A stretch of DNA of 30,775 nucleotides from CAYSUS01 sp964434165 (lineage in GTDB: Bacteria; Planctomycetota; Planctomycetia; Pirellulales; Thermoguttaceae): positions 1 through 30,775 of the forward strand of contig CAYSUS010000088.1 in assembly GCA_964434165.1 (NCBI GenBank). The letters are read 5' to 3'. Of the stretch, positions 7,598 through 15,484 are shown piece after piece (the first letter of the stretch is position 1; every line of letters starts with the position of its first letter). The notes beneath the pieces were generated by a model. That model was not told the DNA's origin and searched no databases. It saw only the letters and a program-made list of their open reading frames with translations. The translations under genes were made by a program, and so were the position numbers.

Positions 7598-10500
7598 ATG
7601 TTCTACGCGGACCTGCATGTCCATTCCCGGCACTCCCGCGCGACCAGCCGCGAGTGCGACCTGGAGCACCTGGCCGACTGGGCCGCGCGCAAGGGACTGG
7701 CCGTGGTGGCCACGGGCGACTTCACCCACCCGGGCTGGCTCGGGGAGCTGGGCGCCAAGCTGGTGCCGGCCGAGCCGGGCCTGTTCCGCCTGCGCAGGGA
7801 CCTGGAGCGCGCGGTCGCCGCCGGCTCTCCCCGCGCCGCCACCTGCCCCGTGCGGTTCATGCTCCAGGTCGAGATCTCGACGATCTACAAGAAGGACGAC
7901 CGCACGCGCAAGGTCCACCACCTCCTCTACGTCCCGAGCCTGGATCACGCCGCGCGCATCGTGGCGAGCCTGGAACGGATCGGGAACCTCAAGTCCGACG
8001 GCCGTCCCATCCTGGGGCTCGACTCCCGCAACCTCCTGGAGATCGCGCTCCAGTCGGGCGAGGGCAGCTACCTGGTGCCGGCCCACGTGTGGACGCCGTG
8101 GTTCGCGGCGCTGGGGTCCAAGTCGGGCTTCGACTCCATCGAGCAGTGCTACGCCGATTTGGCCGGGGAGATCTTCGCCCTGGAGACGGGGCTGTCGTCC
8201 GATCCGCCCATGAACCGCCGGCTCTCGTCGCTGGACCGCTACACGCTGGTCTCCAATTCCGACGCCCACAGCCCGGCCAAGCTCGCCCGGGAGTGCTGCG
8301 TGTTCGACTGCCCGCTCGACTACTTCGCCATGCGCGACGCCCTGAAGACCGGCGCGGGGTACGGCGGCACGGTCGAGTTCTTCCCCGAAGAGGGCAAGTA
8401 CCACATGGACGGCCACCGCAAGTGCGGCGTGTGCCTGGAGCCGGACCAGAGCCGGCGCCACGGGGGCAGATGCCCCGTTTGTGGGAAGCCGCTGACGCTG
8501 GGCGTGATGCACCGCGTGTGCGAGCTGGCCGACCGGCCCGGCCCTCCCCATCCGCCGCCGCGCGACTGGGCCCCCCACCGCAGCCTGATCCCGCTGGCCG
8601 AGGTGCTGTCCGAGATCCTCGGCGTGGGGCCGCAGAGCAAGGCCGTGCAGCGGCGGTACGAGGAGCTGACCGACCGGCTCGGCCCGGAGCTGTCGCTGCT
8701 GGAGCACGTGCCGCTGGACGAGGTCGCCCGGGACGGCTCACCGGTGCTGGCCGAGGCCCTGCGGCGCATGCGCGCTGGGCAGGTGATCCGCCGGGCCGGC
8801 TACGACGGCGAATACGGAGTGATCCGCCTGTTCACGGACGAGGAGATCCAGCGGCAGGCGAGCGTGGGCCTCTTGTTCGAGATGCCCGAGGAAGCGGAGC
8901 CGACCGGCCGTCCGGCGGAGGCAGACGGCAAGGGCTTGGAGACGGGTTCGTGCGACGAGACACCGGCCGAGCGGCCGCAGCCGGCAACCCGGCAGGGAAC
9001 GCTGCTGCCGGAAACCGCCGCGTCGCCTCTCGACGGGCTCGATCCGGACCAGCGGGCCGCGGCCGAGGCGATCGACGGGCCGGTGCTGATCCTCGCCGGT
9101 CCGGGGACGGGCAAAACGCGAACACTCACGCACCGTTTGGCCCACCTGATTGCCGATTGCGGCGCGGAGCCCGAGAGCTGCCTGGCCCTGACGTTCAGCC
9201 GCCGCGCCGCCGCGGAGATGCAGGAGCGGCTGGAACGGCTGCTCGCGCCAGACGCAGCGCGCGTGCTCGTCACCACGTTCCACGCCCTCGGGCTCTCGCT
9301 GGTCCGGGAATACGCGGATCGGCTGGTGGGGACGCCGGCGATCCGCGTGGCCGCCGAATCGGAGCGGCGGGAGATGCTCCGGGAGGTCCTCGAGGTCTCG
9401 CCGCGCAAGGCGGCCCGCCTCCTGGCGAGGATCGCGCGGCGCAAGCGGGGCATGGACGTGGCCGAAGACGCCGGGGAGGAACTGGCCCGCGCCTGCGCGG
9501 CCTACGACCGCCAGATGCGCGAGCGCGGGTGGCTCGACTTCGACGATCTTGTCCTGCTGCCGGTGCGTCTGCTCGGCGAGCACCCCGACGTGGCTGCGGC
9601 CCTGCGCGGCCGCTTCCGCTGGGTGTCGGTCGATGAACTGCAGGACATCGACGCCTCGCAGTACGCGCTGCTGCGCCTGCTCATGCCGCCGGAAGGCAAC
9701 CTGTGCGCGATCGGCGATCCGGACCAGGCGATCTACGGCTTTCGCGGGGCGGACGTCGGGTTCTTCCAGCGCTTCGCCGACGACTACCCGACCGCCCGGG
9801 CGATCCGGCTGGGCCGCAACTACCGCTCCACGCAGACCATCGTGGACGCGGCCCTCCAGCTCATCCGGCCGACGAGCCTGGTGGCCGACCGGAAGATCGA
9901 GGCGTTCGCCCTGGGCCCCGAGCAGGTCGAGATCCACGCCTGCCGTACCGACAAGGCCGAGGCCGAGACCGTGGTCCACACGATCGAGCGTCTGCTGGGC
10001 GGGTCGACGTTCTTCTCGCTGGACAGCGAGCGTGCGACGGGCGCGGAGGACCACTCGTTCTCGTTCTCCGACTTCGCCGTGCTTTACCGCACCGAGGCCC
10101 AGAGTGATTTGATCGTCGAGGCCCTGGCGCGATCCGGCATGCCTTTCCAGCGGCGCAACCACGAGCCGCTCGCCGGTCGTCCGCGGGTCCAAGCGGCGAT
10201 CGACCGGCTGCGCCGGCAGGAAGGCGAAGCCGCGCACGGCGAGCCGCTCACCGATCGGCTGGAGCGGGCGTGGGCCGAGTCGGGCGAGGAGCAGGAGCGG
10301 CCGGAGCCGCTTCCGCCGGCCCTGCGCGGGCTGGCCGCGCGGTGCGGCAGCGACCTGGCGGCCCTCCTCGGCGAGCTGGCCCTGGGCGTGGACGCCGACA
10401 CGTGGGACCCCCGGGCCGACCGCATCGCGCTTCTGACCCTGCACGCGGCCAAGGGGCTGGAGTTCCCCGTGGTGTTCGTGGTCGGCTGCGAGGACGGGCT

Positions 10501-10756
10501 GCTGCCGCTCCGCTTCGGCGCGGCCGACGAGACCGACCTGGCCGAAGAGCGGCGCCTGTTGTTCGTGGGCATGACGCGGGCCCGGCAGCGGCTGTACCTG
10601 ACCCACGCGCACAAGCGCTTCTGGCGGGGCAAGGTGCGGACGATGGCGCCCTCGCCGCTGCTCGACGACGTGGAGCAGCGGCTGCTGGCGATCCACCAGC
10701 ACCGTGCGATCCGCAAGCCGGCCGCGCTGGACCGGCAGCGGTCGCTGTTCGAGTAG
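7598..10756 (+). CDS. Fusion of EndoQ-type PHP nuclease and UvrD/Rep-family DNA helicase
   Basis: A 1052-residue protein. Residues 1-~425 match endonuclease Q, which nicks 5' of deaminated bases: PHP metal site YADLHVHSRHSRATS (H7, H9), ATGDFTHPGWL (D41, H44), VEISTIYKKDDRTRKVHHLL, PAHVWTPWFAALGSKSGFDS and SNSDAHSP. Then come the zinc finger CGVC...CPVC (C276, C279, C292, C295) and the YDGEYGVIRLF end segment. A ~50-residue linker leads to a UvrD-type SF1A helicase: Walker A GPGTGKT (501-507), DELQD (679-683), GDPDQAIYGFRGA, LGRNYRST, LHAAKGLEF (948-956) and VGMTRARQ (990-997). The helicase is ~575 residues, shorter than UvrD, mainly between motifs IV and V where subdomain 2B lies. The last residues, QRSLFE, resemble a sliding-clamp binding motif. 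Likely cytoplasmic DNA repair of deaminated bases coupled to unwinding; that coupling is inference. Confidence 0.9.
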   Translation: MFYADLHVHSRHSRATSRECDLEHLADWAARKGLAVVATGDFTHPGWLGELGAKLVPAEPGLFRLRRDLERAVAAGSPRAATCPVRFMLQVEISTIYKKDDRTRKVHHLLYVPSLDHAARIVASLERIGNLKSDGRPILGLDSRNLLEIALQSGEGSYLVPAHVWTPWFAALGSKSGFDSIEQCYADLAGEIFALETGLSSDPPMNRRLSSLDRYTLVSNSDAHSPAKLARECCVFDCPLDYFAMRDALKTGAGYGGTVEFFPEEGKYHMDGHRKCGVCLEPDQSRRHGGRCPVCGKPLTLGVMHRVCELADRPGPPHPPPRDWAPHRSLIPLAEVLSEILGVGPQSKAVQRRYEELTDRLGPELSLLEHVPLDEVARDGSPVLAEALRRMRAGQVIRRAGYDGEYGVIRLFTDEEIQRQASVGLLFEMPEEAEPTGRPAEADGKGLETGSCDETPAERPQPATRQGTLLPETAASPLDGLDPDQRAAAEAIDGPVLILAGPGTGKTRTLTHRLAHLIADCGAEPESCLALTFSRRAAAEMQERLERLLAPDAARVLVTTFHALGLSLVREYADRLVGTPAIRVAAESERREMLREVLEVSPRKAARLLARIARRKRGMDVAEDAGEELARACAAYDRQMRERGWLDFDDLVLLPVRLLGEHPDVAAALRGRFRWVSVDELQDIDASQYALLRLLMPPEGNLCAIGDPDQAIYGFRGADVGFFQRFADDYPTARAIRLGRNYRSTQTIVDAALQLIRPTSLVADRKIEAFALGPEQVEIHACRTDKAEAETVVHTIERLLGGSTFFSLDSERATGAEDHSFSFSDFAVLYRTEAQSDLIVEALARSGMPFQRRNHEPLAGRPRVQAAIDRLRRQEGEAAHGEPLTDRLERAWAESGEEQERPEPLPPALRGLAARCGSDLAALLGELALGVDADTWDPRADRIALLTLHAAKGLEFPVVFVVGCEDGLLPLRFGAADETDLAEERRLLFVGMTRARQRLYLTHAHKRFWRGKVRTMAPSPLLDDVEQRLLAIHQHRAIRKPAALDRQRSLFE

Positions 10757-10778
10757 GAGACCGGAGTTCGACCTGCCG

Positions 10779-10809
10779 GACTTCCGAAGTCTTCAGGACT
10801 TCGGAAGTC
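10779..10809. repeat. GACTTCCGAAGTC palindromic element, copy 2
   Basis: A perfect 13-bp inverted repeat (10779-10791 and 10797-10809) with a TTCAG loop, between the convergent EndoQ/UvrD and glgB genes. It could act as a bidirectional terminator, though no T tract follows. Confidence 0.65.
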
Positions 10810-10829
10810 TCCGAACAGGAAGGTGCCGC

Positions 10830-13046
10830 TCAGGTCCGCCGCGGCTTGAGGACCACGGTGGCCAGCGGCGGCAGGACCAGTTGCACCGAGGCGGGGCGAC
10901 CGTGGTGCGGGATGGCGTCGGCCTGCACGCCCGGGCCGTTGCCCAGGTTGCTGCCGCCGTAGTAGGAGGAATCGGTGTTGAAGACCTCCTCGTACCAGCA
11001 TTCCTCGGGCACGCCCAGCCGGTAGGTCTGGCGGGGCACGGGCGTGAAGTTGCAGGCGACCACGAGGAAGTCCGCCGGGTCGATCGCCCGGCGGGCGAAG
11101 CTCAGCACGCTGTCCTCGAAATTGTGGCAGTCGATCCACTCGAATCCCTGGTAGTCGAAATCGACCTGGTGCAGGGCCGGCTCGCGGCGCATGAGGCGGT
11201 TCAGATCGGCCAGGCACGTCTGGAGTCCCTTGTGCGACTCCCACTGGATCAGGTGCCACTGGAGGCTCTGGTCGAAGTCCCACTCGTTCCACTGGCCGAA
11301 GTCGCTGCCCATGAACAGGAGCTTCTTGCCCGGGTGGGTCCACATGTAGCCGTACAGGAGGCGGAGGTTGGCGAACCGCTGCCAGAGGTCGCCGTGCATT
11401 TTGTCGAGCATCGAGCCCTTGCCGTGGACCACCTCGTCGTGCGAGAGGGGAAGGATGAAGTTCTCGTGGAAGGCGTAGATGAGGCTGAAGGTCAGCTCGT
11501 CGTGGTGGTACTTGCGGTGGATGGGCTCGTGCCGCATGTAGGAGAGGGTGTCGTTCATCCAGCCCATGTTCCACTTCATGCTGAAGCCCAGTCCGCCCAC
11601 GTACGTGGGCCGCGAGACGCTGGGCCAGGCGGTCGATTCCTCGGCCACGGTCAGCGAGCCGGGGAACTGGAGGTGAATCTGCTCGTTGACCTCCTTGAGG
11701 AAGGCGATGGCCGGGAGGTTCTCGCGCCCGCCGTACTCGTTGGGGATCCAGTCGCCGTCGTGGCGGCTGTAGTCGAGGTACAGCATCGAGGCCACGGCAT
11801 CGACGCGGATTCCGTCGAGGTGGTACTTGTCGAACCAGAACAGGGCGTTGGCCACGAGGAAGTTGCGGACCTCGTGCCGGCCGTAGTTGAAGATCAGCGT
11901 GCCCCAGTCGCGGTGCTCGCCCTGGCGCGGGTCGGCGTGCTCGTACAGGCAGGTGCCGTCGAACTGGCGCAGCCCGTGGCCGTCGCGCGGGAAGTGGGCC
12001 GGGACCCAATCGAGCAGCACGCCGATGCCGTTCTGGTGGCACAGATCGATCAGGTACATGAAGTCCTGGGGCGTGCCGTAGCGGCTGGTCACGGCGAAGT
12101 AGCCCACGGCCTGGTAGCCCCAGCTCGCCGAGAGCGGGTGCTCGCTGACCGGAAGCAACTCGATGTGCGTGTAGCCCATCTGCTTGACGTACTCGACGAG
12201 CTGGTGGGCCAGATCGCGATAGCTCAGCCAGCGCCCCGGATCGTCGCCCGGCCGACGCCAGCTTCCCAGGTGCACCTCGTAGATGGAGATCGGCTGGGAG
12301 AGCCAGTCGGTCTGTTCGCGGGCGGCCAGCCATGCCGCGTCGTGCCAGTGGAAGCGGGCCATATCGACCACGCGGGAGGCCGTCCGCGGCGGCACCTCGG
12401 CCGCGAAGCCGTAGGGGTCGGATTTCTCGAAGACGTGATCGTGGTGCCGGATCTGGTATTTGTAGAGCGTCCCCTCGCTCAACCCGGGAATGAAGATCTC
12501 CCAGAACCCGGAGGGGATGTGCTTGCGCATGGGGTGGCGGCGGCCGTCCCACGTGTTGAAGTCCCCGACCACGCTGACGCTGGTCGCGTTGGGAGCCCAC
12601 ACGGCGAAGTTGACTCCGTCCACGCCATCGACGCTTCGAAGCTGCGCCCCCAGCTTCTCGTACGAGCGATAATGCCGCCCCTCGTTCAGCAGGTGCAGGT
12701 CATAGTCGCTGAGCATCGGAGAAAACGAATACGGATCGTACATGGTTGTCTTCTTTCCCCCCTCCTCCGCGACGCAGATTTGGTACCGCGCGGTGCCGTT
12801 GCCGTTGGGATGAGGGCAGATGGCTTCGAAAAGGCCGGCCGGATGAATCCGCCGCATGGGGACGGGCGTGCCGCGGTGAGCCGAATCCACGACCCACGCC
12901 TGCTGGGAGTGGGGCAGGTAGGCGCGCACGGCCAGGGCCTTGCGGCCCGACTGCTCGATCTGGTGCGGCCCGAGCACGGAAAACGGGTCTTCGCTCCTAT
13001 GCTCCACCAGAGCGGCGACTTGATCCAACGGCGCACTCGTTCGCAC
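10830..13046 (-). CDS. glgB: 1,4-alpha-glucan branching enzyme
   Basis: A 738-residue GH13 enzyme that makes alpha-1,6 branches in glycogen. GTG 13046 is chosen because AAGGAGG lies 5 nt upstream; the open frame reaches 13142. Order: N1 carbohydrate-binding module (DPFSVLGPH), CBM48 (GVNFAVWAPNATSVSVVGDF), then the (beta/alpha)8 barrel with YEVHLGSWRR, ELLPVSEHP, WGYQ and a C-terminal beta domain ending ATVVLKPR. The catalytic triad is visible: D416 in GIRVDAVASM, E469 in VAEESTAWP and D537 in LSHDEVVHGKG, spaced 53 and 68 residues as in E. coli GlgB (405, 458, 526). Length is normal for the long form with the N1 module. No other glycogen gene is in the window; the gene is flanked by palindromes on both sides and probably transcribed alone or after the RNase H-like gene. 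Confidence 0.97.
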   Translation of the reverse strand: MRTSAPLDQVAALVEHRSEDPFSVLGPHQIEQSGRKALAVRAYLPHSQQAWVVDSAHRGTPVPMRRIHPAGLFEAICPHPNGNGTARYQICVAEEGGKKTTMYDPYSFSPMLSDYDLHLLNEGRHYRSYEKLGAQLRSVDGVDGVNFAVWAPNATSVSVVGDFNTWDGRRHPMRKHIPSGFWEIFIPGLSEGTLYKYQIRHHDHVFEKSDPYGFAAEVPPRTASRVVDMARFHWHDAAWLAAREQTDWLSQPISIYEVHLGSWRRPGDDPGRWLSYRDLAHQLVEYVKQMGYTHIELLPVSEHPLSASWGYQAVGYFAVTSRYGTPQDFMYLIDLCHQNGIGVLLDWVPAHFPRDGHGLRQFDGTCLYEHADPRQGEHRDWGTLIFNYGRHEVRNFLVANALFWFDKYHLDGIRVDAVASMLYLDYSRHDGDWIPNEYGGRENLPAIAFLKEVNEQIHLQFPGSLTVAEESTAWPSVSRPTYVGGLGFSMKWNMGWMNDTLSYMRHEPIHRKYHHDELTFSLIYAFHENFILPLSHDEVVHGKGSMLDKMHGDLWQRFANLRLLYGYMWTHPGKKLLFMGSDFGQWNEWDFDQSLQWHLIQWESHKGLQTCLADLNRLMRREPALHQVDFDYQGFEWIDCHNFEDSVLSFARRAIDPADFLVVACNFTPVPRQTYRLGVPEECWYEEVFNTDSSYYGGSNLGNGPGVQADAIPHHGRPASVQLVLPPLATVVLKPRRT

Positions 13047-13135
13047 AGTTGCCTCCTTGCCCCGTCCTGGCCTGGCGCGCCGCGACCTGCGCCGCTGCCA
13101 GACCTTCAGATTGTCAGGAATCCTCTCCCGGCCGG

Positions 13136-13151
13136 CCGGCAAATTTGCCGG
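13136..13151. promoter_or_regulatory. Perfect 16-bp palindrome upstream of glgB
   Basis: CCGGCAAATTTGCCGG lies 90 bp upstream of the glgB start and 21 bp past the stop of the RNase H-like gene. It may be an operator dyad or a terminator stem; the sequence does not decide which. Confidence 0.35.
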
Positions 13152-13171
13152 ATTCGACCAGTTGCACCAAT

Positions 13172-13795
13172 TTACCCAAACCTAACTCGCGGGACCAGGG
13201 CCCGCCACCTTCGCTTGAGGCTATCGCCCACCCGACCGAGCCAGGCCGCCAAGCCCCCGAACTGCCTGGGAAGCCGTAGCCACGGCCCCCACAGGCGGAC
13301 CCGGTACGCATCGTCGCGGGCAGCAGCCCGGGCCGGCGTTCCCGCCCGGAATGCTCGCCGGTCAGCCTGTCCATGCCGCTGGAAAGCAGGGGCCCCCCGA
13401 GCGTGAGCAGCATCGAACCGCCATGTCCGGCATTCCACCCGATGGAATTGCATCGCCCGCTGGATCCGCTGCCACAGATCGCGGTTCTTCACGGGGACCA
13501 TCTCGCCGAAGAACTCCCACCGCCAGCCGTTGCTTTGCCACTGGGCGAGGCCGTAGCGGATGCCCTCGCGCACATACTTGCTGGGAGTGACCAGGGTCAC
13601 GCGCGACGGCTGATCGAGGGCTTCCAGTCCGCGCACGACCGAGAGCAGCTCGAGTCGGTCGCCGTGGACCTCGGGCTCGCGGTCGGCCACGGTGAGAACG
13701 TCCGCGCCGCTGGGCCGGCGGAGCACGAACTTCCACGTGCCTTGCGCGGTGTCGGACTCCGAGTAGAGCAGATAGCGCGGGGTGGAGGAAGTCAT
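13172..13795 (-). CDS. RNase HI-like protein with altered catalytic residues
   Basis: A 207-residue protein. Its central part follows E. coli RNase HI closely: RLELLSVVRGLEAL (family NRMELMAAIVALEAL), VTLVTPSKYVREGI (family VILSTDSQYVRQGI), and NGWRW...PVKNRDLWQRI (handle and PVKN-DLW motif). Of the four metal ligands, E48 is kept (E49) and D134 may correspond to D145. D10 of the FTDGS strand is replaced by Glu (YSES, E13), and D70 by Pro (P71). The C-terminal ~60 residues are a basic extension (RRAFRAGTPARAAARDD, SLKRRWRALVPRVRFG). Normal RNase HI activity is therefore doubtful; it may bind RNA/DNA hybrids. It sits upstream of glgB on the same strand. No clear ribosome site precedes the ATG. 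Confidence 0.75.
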   Translation of the reverse strand: MTSSTPRYLLYSESDTAQGTWKFVLRRPSGADVLTVADREPEVHGDRLELLSVVRGLEALDQPSRVTLVTPSKYVREGIRYGLAQWQSNGWRWEFFGEMVPVKNRDLWQRIQRAMQFHRVECRTWRFDAAHARGAPAFQRHGQADRRAFRAGTPARAAARDDAYRVRLWGPWLRLPRQFGGLAAWLGRVGDSLKRRWRALVPRVRFG

Positions 13796-14139
13796 CGGAG
13801 TAGCGCGCCAGGGCAGTCGTCAGTCGGTCGAAGGCCGCAGAATTCTTGCAGTCCGCAGTCGCTAGCCCGTTCGACTTCCGATGTCCCGGCGGCTTGCCGG
13901 CCGGCGGTTGCTCCCTCCCTCGCGCCGGTCTTCCATGAACCGGCCGATCAACAGACCTCGGTCTCCTGCCGAGGGGATCCGACGCGGCTCGCCCCCGTCT
14001 CCGCGATCGGGGCGTATCGCCTGGCAGGCAGCGAGGTCCTCGCCGGAACGCCCTATGTTATCGACAGGGATTCCGCAGAATCTCCACCCTATCTAAGCCG
14101 CTCCGATTGTGAGGGCCGGCTGTGCTACCGGCCGTTGTC
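13796..14139. other. Spacer with a small hairpin; no gene seen
   Basis: GGCCGG (14114-14119) pairs with CCGGCC (14128-14133) just past the AnmK-like stop codon, a possible weak terminator without a T tract. A fragment GACTTCCGATGTC near 13873 resembles half of the palindromic element seen elsewhere. Confidence 0.4.
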
Positions 14140-15405
14140 TTACATGGCGCTTCGCAGGGGGCGCACCACGGGACAGCTTCCGCCGAGCGACTGGATCAGC
14201 CGCTGCCAGTTCTGCGCGGAGCCGGGCGTCAGCCGCCCCAGGACCCGGGGTACTTCGGCCCCGGTGATGGCCATCGAGTTGGCGGGGACGCGGTCGAGGA
14301 ACATCACTCCAAGCATCGCCGTGGCGGCGGCGTCGAGGGCTTCGTCCTCGATGCCCAACTCGCTGGATCGCAGCAGCGGCACCTCCGGCAGGCGCGCGCC
14401 GATCTCGCGAAGCAGCATGCCGTTGTGCTGCCCCCCGCCCGAAAGGACCAACTCGCCGAGGCGTTCCGCGGCGGGCAATCTCCGCCCAATCGCCCGAACC
14501 GTCATCTCCGCCAGGAAGTGCGTGGCCGTGCACAGCAGATCGCGGATCGACCATGCACGCTCCGCCGCCGTCTTCAGCGCGTCGGTGAGGAGTCGTTCGG
14601 GACGCATGCCGTTGGGATGCCAGTGGGGCAGCGGGCGATCGACCGACGCGTCGGCCAGCCATCGATCGACCAGCTCATTGATCCGCCGGCCCTGGACGGC
14701 CAGCCGTCCGCCCGGATCGAATCGCGACTGGCCGCCCGTCAGACGTTGCGCCAACAGGTCCACCAGCCGCATCCCCGGGCCCACGTCGAACGAGAGGATG
14801 CCCGACAGGGCGCACGGGTCCCCGCCCGCGGGAAGAAAGGTCATGCGGATGGTGCGGCCCAGGTCCAGCAGCGCCCGCGTGTGCTTGGGGTGGCGGAGCA
14901 GGAGCCACTGGGCCACGGCGGTGACGGGCCCGCCCTGTCCCCCGCATGCCAGATCGCGCTCGGTGAAGCCGTCGATCACGCTCAGGCCGGTGAGCTCGGC
15001 GAGGCGCGCCGCGTCGGTCAGGCCGACGTGCGCGTCCGGTCCGGTTCTACCCGACTGCCAGAACCCGCAGTCCCGAACCGCCACGGCGGCAACGCGGTCC
15101 TGCGGCACCGAGGAGTCGGCGATGAGCGTCTGGATGAGCCCGGCCACGGACTCCGCCAGGTGGGCACGCAACGGGCCCAGGGAGGGCACGGCGCCCCCGG
15201 TCGGCGCGAGCTGGCCGAACAGGGCGGCCAGCTCGCGGTCGGAGACGCGCTGGAAGGCCGCGATCTGGGCGTCCACATCCAGACCGCGTCCGGTGACGCT
15301 CAACAGGGCCGCGTCGAGACGCGAACCGCCCGCGACGGCGACTCCCAGGGCCCAGCGGCGGACGCGCTCGCCCCGGGCGGAATCGAAACGCAGAATCCTG
15401 GCCAT
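14140..15405 (-). CDS. Divergent anhydro-N-acetylmuramic acid kinase (AnmK-like)
   Basis: A 421-residue protein of the ASKHA sugar-kinase fold. Recognition rests on DLACGGQGGP (residues 151-160, family D-x-A-x-GGQGAP with the catalytic Asp, D151), ILSFDVGPGMRLVDLL (family FDTGPGN), LVLSGGGQHNGMLLREI, and LGIEDEALDAAATAMLG near the end. AnmK phosphorylates and opens 1,6-anhydroMurNAc in cell-wall recycling. Two signatures are weak: the N-terminal nucleotide loop MSGTSxDGxD appears as VAVAGGSRLDAALL, and the HGQTVWH motif has become GFWQSGRTG. It may still be a kinase with another substrate, or a degenerate relative. The gene lies 79 bp after the amidotransferase-like gene on the same strand. 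GGAGG stands 12 nt before the ATG. Confidence 0.8.
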   Translation of the reverse strand: MARILRFDSARGERVRRWALGVAVAGGSRLDAALLSVTGRGLDVDAQIAAFQRVSDRELAALFGQLAPTGGAVPSLGPLRAHLAESVAGLIQTLIADSSVPQDRVAAVAVRDCGFWQSGRTGPDAHVGLTDAARLAELTGLSVIDGFTERDLACGGQGGPVTAVAQWLLLRHPKHTRALLDLGRTIRMTFLPAGGDPCALSGILSFDVGPGMRLVDLLAQRLTGGQSRFDPGGRLAVQGRRINELVDRWLADASVDRPLPHWHPNGMRPERLLTDALKTAAERAWSIRDLLCTATHFLAEMTVRAIGRRLPAAERLGELVLSGGGQHNGMLLREIGARLPEVPLLRSSELGIEDEALDAAATAMLGVMFLDRVPANSMAITGAEVPRVLGRLTPGSAQNWQRLIQSLGGSCPVVRPLRSAM

Positions 15406-15484
15406 CGTTCAACCGGGCCTCCCTGCCTGGTTGGTGGAGGTGTGTCGCGCAGGGCCCGCGGCGCGCAGGACCTGGCAAGGCCGC

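Noticed and set aside
10704..13406. A 900-codon open frame on the plus strand opposite glgB
   Set aside because: It is a high-GC shadow; glgB has its full catalytic triad on the minus strand.
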